A stretch of 64,000 nt of DNA from Trichodesmium erythraeum GBRTRLIN201 (lineage in GTDB: Bacteria; Cyanobacteriota; Cyanobacteriia; Cyanobacteriales; Microcoleaceae). Location of the stretch: the NCBI GenBank assembly GCA_018457135.1, contig JAGGDU010000235.1, forward strand, positions 1 through 64,000, in the 5' to 3' direction. The stretch's first letter is position 1; every line of letters starts with the position of its first letter. Below are positions 29,776 through 39,534 of this stretch, piece after piece. The position numbers and the translations under genes are program-made. Under the pieces are notes generated by a model. That model worked only from the letters and a program-made list of their open reading frames with translations, was not told the origin of the DNA and ran no database searches.

Positions 29776-31596
29776 ATGACTACTCCAGTAGAGTTTACTT
29801 TTTCCGACTTGATCGCCGGGTATGTTACAAACTTCGACTCAGGCACAGATATTTTTGGGCTCAAAACAACAGATGGCAGAGAATTTAAAGCCAAGTTAAC
29901 TCCTACTAGTTATGCTAAGCTAGTACAAAACTTAGACGAAGCATACCCAGATGCTACAGGTGCTATGCGATCGATGCTGGTGCCTGGTAGGTATGTATTC
30001 ACTTATGGCGTTTTTTACCCAGATAGTTCCATATTTGAAGCTAAACAAATAGTATTTGTCGGTCGTCAAGCAGATGACTATATATTTGAAAAATCAAACT
30101 GGTGGGTACACCAGGTTCGCTCCCTAGCTAATTTTTATGTCAAAGCTCAATTTGCTGGTGAAGAAATAGACTACCGCAACTATCGCACAACTTTAAGTCT
30201 TTCTGGTGTAAGGTCTCAGGTGAATTTCCGACAAGAAACAGATACTATCTCCCGGATGGTTTATGGGATGGCTACAGCATATATGATGACTGGGGAAGAA
30301 ATTTTCCTAGAAGCAGCTGAGAAAGGTACTGAATATCTGAGAGACCACATGAGATTTGTGGACTTAGATGAAGGTATAGTTTATTGGTATCACGGTATCG
30401 ATGTGCAAGGGGAACGAGAGCAGAAAATTTTCGCTTCAGAATTTGGTGATGACTATGATGCTATTCCCGCTTACGAACAAATTTATGCCTTGGCAGGTCC
30501 ATTACAAACTTATCGCATTAATGGCGACCCTAGGATAATGGACGATACCGAGAAAACTATTAAGTTATTCAACGACTTTTTTCTAGATAAAACTGATCGC
30601 GGTGGTTATTACTCCCACCTAGATCCTATTACTCTAGATCCTCTGAGCGAGTCATTAGGTCGGAACAAAGGTACTAAAAACTGGAACTCAGTTGGTGACC
30701 ATGCACCAGCATATCTAATTAATCTCTGGTTAGCGACAGAAAAACCTGAATATGCAGATATGCTCGAATACACTTTCGATACTATTGAAAAGCGTTTTCC
30801 AGATTACGAAAACTGCCCCTTTGTCAATGAAAAATTCTTTGAAGACTGGAGTGCAGATCATACTTGGGGATGGCAGCAAAACCGGGCAGTAATTGGTCAC
30901 AATATGAAAATTGCTTGGAATTTGATGCGGATGAATAGCCTCAAACCTAAGGATACTTATGTTGAACTGGCAAAGAAAATTGCTGAGGTGATGCCAGCAG
31001 TAGGGAGTGATCAACAACGAGGTGGTTGGTATGACGTGGTGGAAAGAGCATTAGGAGAAGATGAAAAAAATCATCGTTTTGTTTGGCATGATCGCAAAGC
31101 TTGGTGGCAGCAAGAACAGTCTATTCTGGCTTATTATATTCTTGCAGGAACTCTTAAAGATCAAGAATATCATCGTTTAGGGCGGGAAGCTGCAGCTTTT
31201 TACAACGCCTGGTTTCTGGATACAGAAGATGGTGGGGTTTATTTCAATGTTCTTGCTAATGGTATCCCTTTCTTGGCAAGTGGTAATGAACGAGGTAAAG
31301 GTTCCCACTCTATGAGCGGTTATCACTCTACAGAATTATGCTATCTAGCTGCAGTTTATACTAATCTATTGGTTACTAAGCAGCCAATGGATTTTTATTT
31401 TAAGCCTATTCCTAGTGGTTTCCCTGATAATATTTTACGAGTATCACCAGATATTCTGCCTCCTGGTAGCATTAAAATTGGTTCTGTAGAAATTGATGGT
31501 AAACCTTACAGTGATTTTGATGCGGATAAACTTTTTGTGAAGTTGCCTGATACTAAGGAACGGGTGAAAGTTAAGGTCAATATTGTACCTAATTAA
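29776..31596 (+). CDS. N-acylglucosamine 2-epimerase (AGE) family protein
   Basis: 606 residues. An N-terminal beta domain of about 110 residues (EFTFSDLIAGYVTNFDSG onward) precedes an alpha/alpha-barrel from about residue 130 to 540. The barrel has the AGE-type blocks SRMVYGMATAYMMTGEE, DKTDRGGYYSHLDP and NWNSVGDHAPAYLINLWLA. It continues with a His-containing HNMKIAWNLMRM and the C-terminal TEDGGVYFNVLANG. Members interconvert sugars at C2; the longer size and extra domain set this one apart from classic renin-binding proteins. It lies in the icfG-type cluster, where I recall slr1855 as the equivalent. A link to sugar or glycogen supply is inferred from the neighbours. Substrate not assigned. 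Confidence 0.82.
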   Translation: MTTPVEFTFSDLIAGYVTNFDSGTDIFGLKTTDGREFKAKLTPTSYAKLVQNLDEAYPDATGAMRSMLVPGRYVFTYGVFYPDSSIFEAKQIVFVGRQADDYIFEKSNWWVHQVRSLANFYVKAQFAGEEIDYRNYRTTLSLSGVRSQVNFRQETDTISRMVYGMATAYMMTGEEIFLEAAEKGTEYLRDHMRFVDLDEGIVYWYHGIDVQGEREQKIFASEFGDDYDAIPAYEQIYALAGPLQTYRINGDPRIMDDTEKTIKLFNDFFLDKTDRGGYYSHLDPITLDPLSESLGRNKGTKNWNSVGDHAPAYLINLWLATEKPEYADMLEYTFDTIEKRFPDYENCPFVNEKFFEDWSADHTWGWQQNRAVIGHNMKIAWNLMRMNSLKPKDTYVELAKKIAEVMPAVGSDQQRGGWYDVVERALGEDEKNHRFVWHDRKAWWQQEQSILAYYILAGTLKDQEYHRLGREAAAFYNAWFLDTEDGGVYFNVLANGIPFLASGNERGKGSHSMSGYHSTELCYLAAVYTNLLVTKQPMDFYFKPIPSGFPDNILRVSPDILPPGSIKIGSVEIDGKPYSDFDADKLFVKLPDTKERVKVKVNIVPN

Positions 31597-31906
31597 TTAG
31601 ACAAGAAACACTATGGGTGAAACCTAACCCCCCTGGCCGTCGCCTTGAAGGAGATGGCCATGGGGAGAGGTATTAAAGTCCAGTAGAGTGGGTTTCGTTG
31701 GGCGACATTAAAAGTATTTGCGCAACATTTCGCAGGAAAGCGTAACGCGCCGAGAATAATTGTAGAGTATGCAGTATGGGGTACTTGACATTTCATGAAG
31801 GTACCCTGCTACACTCTTAATCTACTATATCCGTGGCATAATTTGTATGAGCTACCCTCAACCTAACCTAAATCTAAAACACCTAAATATTATTTAACTA
31901 AATAAA
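31597..31906. other. intergenic repeat-like segment
   Basis: GC-richer than its surroundings. About 31626-31664 can fold: ccccctggcc pairs with ggccatgggg. It is followed by a block (gtgggtttcgttgggcgaca) of a type common in cyanobacterial intergenic repeats. No gene is called; the 61-codon minus ORF here is treated as chance. Confidence 0.45.
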
Positions 31907-32266
31907 ATGGCAATAGAAATTAATATTAAAACAGAAGAAAAAATTAAAGTAGTAGAACTAAGTGGAGATATTGATGCTAGTACAGCACCTGATATTCAAA
32001 AACAAGTTATACCTCTAGCAGAAACAGGTAGCAGAATTTTGATGGATATGACTAAGGTACCATATATGTCTAGTGCTGGGTTACGAATGTTACTATCATT
32101 ACATCGACAAACAAATGCCAAGGAAGGAAGAACCGTATTAGTAGGACTTTGTGAAGAACTTCAAGATACTATGTCTGTGACTGGGTTTTTAGACTTTTTG
32201 ACAACTGCTGAAACAGTTGATCAAGGTAGGGAAAAACTCTTGGAAGAAACAAACGAACCCAAATAA
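31907..32266 (+). CDS. STAS-domain anti-sigma-factor antagonist (first copy)
   Basis: 119 residues, a single STAS domain of the SpoIIAA/RsbV type. The phosphorylation loop is YMSSAGLRML with Ser55/Ser56; the Ser before AGLR is the expected target of the kinase at 37378 and substrate of the IcfG-type phosphatase at 35959. The N-terminal strand block KVVELSGDIDASTAPDIQ is typical. It sits 76 bases before the glycogen debranching gene. I recall slr1856 as the Synechocystis equivalent. The domain is sure; the partner assignments are inferred from gene linkage. Confidence 0.92.
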   Translation: MAIEINIKTEEKIKVVELSGDIDASTAPDIQKQVIPLAETGSRILMDMTKVPYMSSAGLRMLLSLHRQTNAKEGRTVLVGLCEELQDTMSVTGFLDFLTTAETVDQGREKLLEETNEPK

Positions 32267-32342
32267 ACTAACACTATGCTAGTTGATTTAAACAACAAAA
32301 CTTCTATCGTGCTCGTACTAAAAAATATATTCACAAAGATTC

Positions 32343-34463
32343 ATGTTACAAGAGCGTATTGATATCCATCCTACCCACAGTCATGGTGACTTTAAGCTCC
32401 GTAGTGGAAAACCTTTTCCATTCGGTGCAACTATGGTGTCTGGAGGAGTAAACTTTTCCATCTTCTCTTCTTATGCTACATCTTGTACATTGGTTTTGTT
32501 TCAAAAAGGTGCTTTAAAACCAATGGCAGAAATTCCTTTTCCTGAAGAATTTCGGATAGGGAATGTTTATTGTATGATTGTCTTTGATCTTGATGTTGAG
32601 AACATCGAATATGGCTATCGCATGGATGGACCGAATAATTTCCATGAGGGTCAATGGTTCGACAAAAGTAAAATTCTCATGGACCCCTATGCTAAGATTA
32701 TTGGGGGTAGGGATGTTTGGGGAAAAACACCAAACTGGGATGATATTTATCAACACCGGGGGAGAATTCCCTATGATGATTTTGACTGGGAAAATGACCG
32801 CCCACTAGAAATTCCACCACAAGATCAGATTATCTATGAAATGCACGTTCGTAGCTTTACGGCTCATCCTTCTTCTGGTGTCAAACATCCAGGCACATTT
32901 GCTGCTATTCGCGAAAAAATTCCTTACCTCAAAGAATTAGGTGTTAACGCGGTGGAGTTGATGCCTATCTATGAATTTGATGAGTTTGAAAATTCTCGGC
33001 CCAGCCCCATCACAGGAGAAATGCTCTACAATTATTGGGGTTATAGTACAGTCGGGTTTTTTGCTCCTAAGGCAGGGTACGCAGCGACAGGTAAGTTAGG
33101 AATGCAGATGGATGAGTTAAAAACTCTAGTTAAAGACCTGCACAAAAATGGGATTGAAGTAATTCTTGACGTTGTTTTCAACCACACAGCAGAAGGAAAT
33201 GAAAACGGTCCGACAATTTCTTTCCGGGGTATTGACAATAAGACATATTATATGCTAACACCAGAAGGTTATTATTTTAACTTTAGTGGTTGTGGCAATA
33301 CTATTAATTGTAATAACCCCATTGTTCGTAATGTGGTGTTAGATTGTTTGCGCTATTGGGCAAGTGAATATCATATTGATGGTTTCAGATTTGATTTGGC
33401 TTCAATTCTTGGACGTGACCCCTGGGGCGCACCTTTAGCAAATCCTCCATTATTAGAAACTTTGGCTTTTGACCCAATTTTAGCTAACTGTAAGTTGATT
33501 GCAGAAGCTTGGGATGCTGGTGGTTTATATCAAGTGGGTTCCTTCCCTGCTTTTGGACGTTGGGCCGAATGGAATGGTAAGTATCGCGATGCAATTCGCA
33601 AGTTTATTAAAGGTGATTGTACTGTAGGGGAAATGGCACAAAGGATACAGGGTTCTCCAGACCTCTATGCTTGGCAAGGTCGTGGACCGGCAACATCTAT
33701 TAATTTTATTACTGCCCACGATGGTTTTACTTTGGCTGATTTGGTTTCCTACAATGATAAGCATAATGAAGCTAATGGTGAAAATAATAATGATGGTGCT
33801 AATGATAACGAAAGTTGGAACTGTGGGGCAGAGGGTTGGAGTGATGACCCTGGAATAAATGCTTTGCGTAGCCGTCAGATGCGAAATGCGATCGCAATTA
33901 TGATGGTTAGTCAAGGTGTTCCTATGTTGCTGATGGGAGATGAAATAGGGCGGAGTAAAAATGGTAATAATAATACTTATTGCCATGACTCAGAACTAAA
34001 TTGGCTAAATTGGGAGCTTCTGGAAACTAATGCTGAGTTATTTAGGTTTGTGAAGAATTGTGTGGCATTTCGGAAAGCTCACCCTATATTGAAAAATCAG
34101 AACCATTTCCGAAATCAAGATTATGTAGGTAGTGGAAAATCTGATATTACTTGGCATGGTACTCAAGCTTGGAATGCTGACTGGTCAGATAATTCTCGAA
34201 CTTTGGCTTTTATGCTTTGTGGTAAACATGCTACAGAGGTGACAAAGCAAGATAATGATATTTATGTAGCAATGAATATGCACTGGGACTCTCTCTGGTT
34301 TAACATTCCCGGTTTATCAGATGGGAAACATTGGCATATTTTTGTTAATACTGCTTGTGCTTCGCCAGAAGATGTTTGGGAACTTGGGAGCGAACCTGTT
34401 TTAGAAAATCAACATGGGTTATTACTTGGGGATCGATCTATAGTTATTTTAGTAAGTAAATAA
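32343..34463 (+). CDS. glgX: glycogen debranching enzyme / isoamylase (GlgX-type)
   Basis: 706-residue GH13 enzyme that hydrolyses alpha-1,6 branch points of glycogen. An N-terminal CBM48-like domain (FPFGATMVSGGVNFSIFSSY) precedes the catalytic barrel. The barrel holds DVVFNHTAEG, the nucleophile Asp in GFRFDLAS, the acid Glu in LIAEAWDAGG and the transition-state stabiliser region FITAHDGFTLADLV. All active-site residues are present. It is flanked by two STAS genes, so its production or activity may be tied to the partner switch; the cluster order resembles slr1856-slr1857-slr1859. Confidence 0.95.
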   Translation: MLQERIDIHPTHSHGDFKLRSGKPFPFGATMVSGGVNFSIFSSYATSCTLVLFQKGALKPMAEIPFPEEFRIGNVYCMIVFDLDVENIEYGYRMDGPNNFHEGQWFDKSKILMDPYAKIIGGRDVWGKTPNWDDIYQHRGRIPYDDFDWENDRPLEIPPQDQIIYEMHVRSFTAHPSSGVKHPGTFAAIREKIPYLKELGVNAVELMPIYEFDEFENSRPSPITGEMLYNYWGYSTVGFFAPKAGYAATGKLGMQMDELKTLVKDLHKNGIEVILDVVFNHTAEGNENGPTISFRGIDNKTYYMLTPEGYYFNFSGCGNTINCNNPIVRNVVLDCLRYWASEYHIDGFRFDLASILGRDPWGAPLANPPLLETLAFDPILANCKLIAEAWDAGGLYQVGSFPAFGRWAEWNGKYRDAIRKFIKGDCTVGEMAQRIQGSPDLYAWQGRGPATSINFITAHDGFTLADLVSYNDKHNEANGENNNDGANDNESWNCGAEGWSDDPGINALRSRQMRNAIAIMMVSQGVPMLLMGDEIGRSKNGNNNTYCHDSELNWLNWELLETNAELFRFVKNCVAFRKAHPILKNQNHFRNQDYVGSGKSDITWHGTQAWNADWSDNSRTLAFMLCGKHATEVTKQDNDIYVAMNMHWDSLWFNIPGLSDGKHWHIFVNTACASPEDVWELGSEPVLENQHGLLLGDRSIVILVSK

Positions 34464-34733
34464 AGTCGGAAATGATATTATAGAGCTTATGATCATATCT
34501 ATGAATTGGGAGTAGGGAGGTTGAATAGAATATCTGTATAGATTAGAGGATATCAGGTGTATTGGAGTATTTTTTAATCTTTTTCTCGTATAGCCTAATT
34601 CTCACATATGACTCCTGAGTCAAAAAATTAATCCCGGGCATTGATACTAGAAGGGTTCTCTAAAGAGGCTAAAAATTTCACAATGACCTGAAATTGCTAC
34701 AATAGAAAAAAAATCAACAACAAAGGAAAAATT
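34464..34733. other. short intergenic segment
   Basis: 270 bases without an ORF between glgX and the second STAS gene. The only notable element is AAAGGAA before the next ATG, which is a reasonable ribosome binding site. Confidence 0.4.
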
Positions 34734-35072
34734 ATGGCTTTTACGGCAGACTTAGAAATAATTAAAGATAGTTTTGTTAAAATAACGTTATCTGGAGAGT
34801 TAGATGGGGCGACAGCTGCTGATTTTAAAACAAAAGTAGAGGAGGCAGCAGCAAAAAAGCCGACAAAACTTTTTTTAATGATGCAAGACTTAACATTTAT
34901 GGCAAGTGCGGGTCTACGGGTATTGATTTTCGCTAAACAAAAAATGGGAACAGATGTTAATATTTATATGGTAGGGGTTCAAGAGATGGTAAAGGAGACT
35001 ATTAAAAAAACTGGTTTCGATAAAAGTGTTTATTTACAAGAGCTCGATGACTATCAGAAGTCGATATCATAA
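34734..35072 (+). CDS. STAS-domain anti-sigma-factor antagonist (second copy)
   Basis: 112 residues with the phosphorylatable loop FMASAGLRVL (Ser58). It differs clearly from the first STAS protein (31907-32266), so the two are not recent duplicates. In the Synechocystis cluster the second STAS (slr1859, from memory) is also placed between the isoamylase and icfG. Having two antagonists allows the phosphatase to read or act on two pools. Confidence 0.92.
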   Translation: MAFTADLEIIKDSFVKITLSGELDGATAADFKTKVEEAAAKKPTKLFLMMQDLTFMASAGLRVLIFAKQKMGTDVNIYMVGVQEMVKETIKKTGFDKSVYLQELDDYQKSIS

Positions 35073-35958
35073 CTAAGATAGAAGTTTAACTCTCCTGGCG
35101 GGAAGTCCTGTTCTCTAATTTTCAATAAGCGTGTCCTATGGGAAAGTGAGAATAGAATATATTATTATTAACACAGGAGAAGAATATCTTGACAGTTCAA
35201 TAAAAATTTACTTTACTTATTTAAAGTTATACAATACTAAGTGATATTATTGTAGCAATATGAGTAATGAGCGAAAACTAAGTAAATAAGTATCTTGAGC
35301 TTCCTGGCGATTTTGTTGCCTGGGTCGTGATAAATTACATACTGCGGTTAGTGGCATAAGAGTGAAACACCTAAGCTATCTCCAAAGCTTATGCAATTCA
35401 TGTTCCATGTAAGTTTGGATAAGTTTAGTAGAACTGTATTACCTCATAAGTGGAGCCCAAATTTTTGAGGCTGAATTACCCAGTTGTCCCTTATGTGCAA
35501 CTTCAGAAGTATCTGAATAGCCTATTAGAGTTCTGGGATAATTAATCTCAAACCCTTAGAATATTTGAGTAAAGATTGAGTTTGTGTAGATGTCTACTAG
35601 ACAAAAGTAGGGGCGAATTGTAATTCGCCCACACCATCCATAATTGTGACTCAATTTGAGAGGAAGGAAAATAACCTAATTTAACTGATGACTGCTATAA
35701 TTAAAATTAATAAATAAGTCACAGGAAAATCTCATGATACCTGTCAAAGTTAGGGAGAAGTTTACCTAATCAACAATAAAGCAATATAATGATATGTTAC
35801 TAGTCCGCGAAAATAATGCTACGATTTAATGTACTTACTCCCTATTTTAAATGGAGATTTGATATTATAAATCAAAAAGGTAGGGCTAGGTTGCAATTAT
35901 TTCCTAGTCATCAGTGCCTAGCCTCTATATTATTAATAGGTTAAGGGTATTATCAACA
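35073..35958. other. gene-free stretch before icfG
   Basis: About 0.9 kb. Contains the second copy of the shared motif (ctgcggttagtgg ... gtgaaaca ... ctaagcta, about 35333-35375). The last 35 bases before the icfG start are part of the segment duplicated at 38233-38361. No ORF of coding character. Confidence 0.45.
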
Positions 35959-37338
35959 ATGGAATCTATAGAAGAAAACCTTAGAAAAGAACTAGATGGG
36001 TTGCGACAGGAAATGGCCAAAGTAGAAGAAGAACTAGCAGCCTTCCGACTAGCCCAAAAGGTATTAACAGAAGTAACAACAGGATGCAACTCTAACCCAG
36101 GAGGGATTATTAGAGCAGCTTTACAAAAAACTTTAGATGTTTGTGCTGATGTAACTGCAACTGAGAAGGGAAGTTTATTTTTACTAGATCCTACATCTAA
36201 GAAAGTAGTAGACGCTATTCTTACTCGCACTGAAGTAACCTCAGAACAACGGGCTAAATTGATAGGTAATGTTAGAGACAAAGGGCTTGCAGGTTGGGTA
36301 AGTCGTCATCGTGAGATAGGATTAATTACAGATACAGAAGATGATGATCGTTGGTTAACTTTACCTAATCAACCTTACATCGTTCGTTCAGCATTGGGGG
36401 TTCCAATTATCAATGGTCAAGATTTGCTTGGTATTATTACTTTATTGCACTCTGAACCTAATCATTTTACTAAGAGAATGGCAGAGTCAATGGAGGCAAC
36501 TGCAGAACACATAGGGTTAGTTCTAGAAAATGCCAGACTTTATGGGCAACTAGATACTTATTCCAAAGCTCTTGACAATGAATTAGAAAAGGGTAGACAA
36601 ATTCAGATAGATTTTCTTCCCTACGATATCCCTCAGTTGGATAATTGGGAAATAGTTGCCTGTTTTCATCCAGCAAAGCAAGTAGCCGGAGATTTTTACG
36701 ATGCTTTTACCCTGCCCAAGGATCAAATAGGGTTGGTTATAGCAGATGTTTGTGATAAGGGAGTCGGTGCAGCATTGTTTATGGCTTTATTTCGCAGCTT
36801 AATTCGTATCTTTTCTGTTGGGGAAAGTAAATTACAAGAAACTGCAACTTCAGTTAATTTAATTCACCAGAATGCTCTTCAAGCTGTTCGCCTTACTAAT
36901 GACTACGTTGTGCAAAACCATTGGCAAATGAGTATGTTTGCTACATTATTTTTTGGGGTGCTAGATCCAGAGACAGGTTTAGTTAGTTATGTGAATGGAG
37001 GACATGAACCACTTTTTATTATTAATCAAGATGGTATCATAAGGCAAATACTAAATTCTACTGGACCTGCTGTAGGGATGATGCCAAATATGAAGTTTGA
37101 AATTCAGGAAGTTAAGTTAGAGCCTGGAGAAATGCTCATAGGTTATACTGATGGCGTGACTGAAGCTAAATGTCCTGAAGGAAAGTTATTTACAGACAAA
37201 AGGCTGAAAGAATTGGTGGAAAAACCGGCTAATTCTGCATTAGAATTGATGAGTCGCATTAAAGAGAAATTATTTGATTATATAGCAGATGCAGCACAAT
37301 TTGATGACATTACGGTGTTAGCTGTGCGAAGAAGTTAG
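35959..37338 (+). CDS. icfG: GAF - PP2C (SpoIIE/RsbU-type) serine phosphatase, IcfG-like
   Basis: 459 residues from the ATG at 35959 (MESIEENLRKELDG); the frame is open 15 codons further upstream, but this start is supported by the duplicated copy at 38273. A short coiled coil (1-45) leads to a GAF sensor domain (about 50-205, KGSLFLLDPTSKKV to GLVLENARLY). The SpoIIE/PP2C domain (about 225-458) has the metal-binding AGDFYDAF, VIADVCDKGVGAALFMAL, GGHEPL, IGYTDGVTEA and FDDITVLAV. It should dephosphorylate the STAS proteins of this cluster. IcfG of Synechocystis links inorganic carbon and glucose metabolism; the GAF ligand here is unknown. Confidence 0.92.
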   Translation: MESIEENLRKELDGLRQEMAKVEEELAAFRLAQKVLTEVTTGCNSNPGGIIRAALQKTLDVCADVTATEKGSLFLLDPTSKKVVDAILTRTEVTSEQRAKLIGNVRDKGLAGWVSRHREIGLITDTEDDDRWLTLPNQPYIVRSALGVPIINGQDLLGIITLLHSEPNHFTKRMAESMEATAEHIGLVLENARLYGQLDTYSKALDNELEKGRQIQIDFLPYDIPQLDNWEIVACFHPAKQVAGDFYDAFTLPKDQIGLVIADVCDKGVGAALFMALFRSLIRIFSVGESKLQETATSVNLIHQNALQAVRLTNDYVVQNHWQMSMFATLFFGVLDPETGLVSYVNGGHEPLFIINQDGIIRQILNSTGPAVGMMPNMKFEIQEVKLEPGEMLIGYTDGVTEAKCPEGKLFTDKRLKELVEKPANSALELMSRIKEKLFDYIADAAQFDDITVLAVRRS

Positions 37339-37377
37339 ATCAAGCTATTAGTAAAAAGATCAAAAACAGGAGAATTT

Positions 37378-37803
37378 ATGGAGGCATTAAAAGTACAAGG
37401 AAAGCTAGATAGTCTAGGAAAAATTCGCGAATATGTTAAGTCAGCAGCAAAAGAAGCAGGTTTAGAAAAGAAACCATCATATAACTTATGTTTAGCAGTA
37501 GATGAAATAGCAACAAATATTATTACTCATGGCTATAATGATAATGGATTAGAAGGAAACATATATGTAGAAACTAAAATAGATGAACAAAGTTTAACTA
37601 TTTATATTGAAGATACTGCGATACCTTTTGATCCTAAGAAAAAAGAAGCAGTTACCCAAGAAGATTTACAAAAAAGTTTAGAAGAACGTCCAATTGGTGG
37701 CTTAGGAATTCACTTGGTACAAGAAAGTGTTGATGAATTTATTTATGAGTATAAAGGGGATCGTAATCGTAATATTTTAGTTGTGAATAGGATAACAACA
37801 TAA
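37378..37803 (+). CDS. anti-sigma-factor serine kinase (RsbW/SpoIIAB-like)
   Basis: 141 residues, a GHKL ATPase. The N-box is LCLAVDEIATNIITHGY and the G-box GGLGIHLVQESVDEF. It should phosphorylate the Ser of one or both STAS proteins and may bind a sigma factor when not engaged. A GGAG sequence lies 8 bases before the ATG and the gene follows icfG by 39 bases, so the two are translationally close. slr1861 is the equivalent I recall. No cognate sigma factor is encoded in this window. Confidence 0.92.
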   Translation: MEALKVQGKLDSLGKIREYVKSAAKEAGLEKKPSYNLCLAVDEIATNIITHGYNDNGLEGNIYVETKIDEQSLTIYIEDTAIPFDPKKKEAVTQEDLQKSLEERPIGGLGIHLVQESVDEFIYEYKGDRNRNILVVNRITT

Positions 37804-38232
37804 TAGACTTTGCTAGTGGGTGGCTATAGTTTTTTTGATCGCGATAATACTCTACATCACTAGCACTTTTTGTTTTAGCGATAATTAAAGGAGAGTAGGA
37901 GTATTTTTTATGTATGGGTTGTTTACTAAAGACTACTCACTTAGAAAGCTTTTCAAATTTTTTCTTTTCAGATATAATTTGATTATATTCTATTAATGTT
38001 TTCAATTGCTAAAAATTAATACTGATAACTGATAACTCTTTTGCTTCCTTTGGAGTAGTGATTTATATACTCTAATATTTTGTTCATTAGTATTTTTTTT
38101 TACAAAAACGACCCTACAATTATCGCTTAATTTTTATTTTGGAGACGTCTATTGATTTGATTTTTAATTTAATTCAAAAGAAGAGTTATTTTACTTCTTT
38201 CTCTATTCTTTGGGTTTATCTGCTGAGATGGG
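37804..38232. other. gene-free stretch between kinase gene and icfG fragment
   Basis: AT-rich with runs of T and no ORF. The area just after the kinase stop could hold the cluster's terminator, but no strong GC stem was found. Confidence 0.35.
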
Positions 38233-38361
38233 CTCTATATTATTAATTAACAGAATCAGAGTATTATCAGCAATGGAATCTACAGAAGAAAACCTCAGAA
38301 AATAACTAGATGGGTTGCCACAGGAAATGGTCAAGCTTGAAGAAGAACTAGCAGCTGTCCG
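38233..38361 (+). pseudogene. duplicated 5' end of icfG
   Basis: Repeats icfG leader and first codons (35923-36047) at about 85 per cent identity, including the ATG at 38273 and the segment for ENLRK. Codon 11 has become TAA (38303-38305), and similarity ends near the codons for AV/AFR. It is the third partial gene copy in the window, after gcvH and the IS fragments, and cannot encode a phosphatase. Confidence 0.85.
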
Positions 38362-38481
38362 AGTTTTACTTACAAGAGCAGATACGGTGATTGATGTGAT
38401 ATTATTAATGGGATATATATTTTTTATTTCCTCCTTATTCTCTAATATATACTTTATCAAGCAGGAAACTGCTATAATATT

Positions 38482-39381
38482 TTGAATCAAAACTATTTAA
38501 AACCAGGTGACTTATTACAAGTTATTTCACCCAGTGGCTGTTTGGGAGAGTTGGATGCTTTCAAAAGAGGATTACAAATTTGGCGATCACATGGCTATCA
38601 AGTGGAACTCACTCCTAACTATGACAAGCAGTGGGGTTATTTAGCAGGTACAGATGAAAGTCGCTGTAGTCAATTAGTGGCAGCTATTAATAATGAAAAT
38701 TGTCGTGGTATTCTTTGCTCTAGGGGTGGTTATGGCGCTACTCGTATACTAGAAAACTGGCAAGGCATCAATAATTATTCATCGTCTACTCCTAAATGGT
38801 TGATTGGTTTTTCTGATGTTACAGCTCTACTCTGGACTTTTAGCAAGATGGGCTTTCTCTGCATTCATGGTCCATTATTGGCTACTTTATCTGCCGAACC
38901 AAAGTGGTCAATTAAACGACTATTTGATTTGGTAGAGGGTCGGCCCCTAGAACCTCTAACAGGAAATGGTTGGGGTGGTGGCCAAGCAAAGGGATATTTA
39001 ATGCCAGCAAATTTGACTGTAGCTGGTCATTTATTAGGTACTAAGTATCAACCAGATTTAACTGGGACAATTTTGGCTTTAGAAGATGTAAATGAAGCTC
39101 CTTACCGCATTGACCGAATGTTGACTCAGTGGCGTATGGCGGGTCTGTTGGAGCAGGTTAAAGGTATTGCTCTCGGGCGGTTTAGTAAGTGTTCCGGTGG
39201 AGTAGTAAATCATACTGAGTTTACTGTTGAGGAAGTATTGCGCGATCGCTTGGTGGATCTAAATATTCCCATTGTTTCTGACCTTCCTTTTGGCCATGAT
39301 AGTCCTAATGCTGCTTTACCTGTGGGAATAGAGGCTAATCTTGATGGAGACAAAGGTATTCTAGAAATTAAGAGGAATTGA
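38482..39381 (+). CDS. ldcA: LD-carboxypeptidase (S66 family, LdcA/MccF-like)
   Basis: 299 residues. Serine peptidase that removes the terminal D-alanine from murein tetrapeptides during peptidoglycan recycling. The substrate loop is RGGYGATRIL, the nucleophile Ser is in IGFSDVTALLW, the Glu is in LALEDVNEAPYRIDRML, and the His is in FGHDSPNAALPVG. All catalytic positions are present. The start is a TTG at 38482, which gives NQNYLKPGDLLQVISPSG, the usual beginning; there is no ATG nearby and no stronger alternative. It stands alone next to the icfG fragment. Confidence 0.9.
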   Translation: MNQNYLKPGDLLQVISPSGCLGELDAFKRGLQIWRSHGYQVELTPNYDKQWGYLAGTDESRCSQLVAAINNENCRGILCSRGGYGATRILENWQGINNYSSSTPKWLIGFSDVTALLWTFSKMGFLCIHGPLLATLSAEPKWSIKRLFDLVEGRPLEPLTGNGWGGGQAKGYLMPANLTVAGHLLGTKYQPDLTGTILALEDVNEAPYRIDRMLTQWRMAGLLEQVKGIALGRFSKCSGGVVNHTEFTVEEVLRDRLVDLNIPIVSDLPFGHDSPNAALPVGIEANLDGDKGILEIKRN

Positions 39382-39534
39382 CATTTTTTCTGGCTGTTAG
39401 GTCCAGGGAAACAAGCGATACTTATACTATTTGTCAAAAAAATACTATACCTGATACTGCTATCACATAATATATGTAAAAAAATTACTTATTCATATTA
39501 TTGATAACTTGCTTACCTAGCCGGAGCAGGCGAA

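Noticed and set aside
31611-31796. 61-codon minus ORF
   Set aside because: Falls in an intergenic repeat-like block with a hairpin; no coding signs.
33525-33986. 153-codon minus ORF inside glgX
   Set aside because: Antisense shadow of a strongly conserved GH13 catalytic region; Ile/Thr/His-rich composition.
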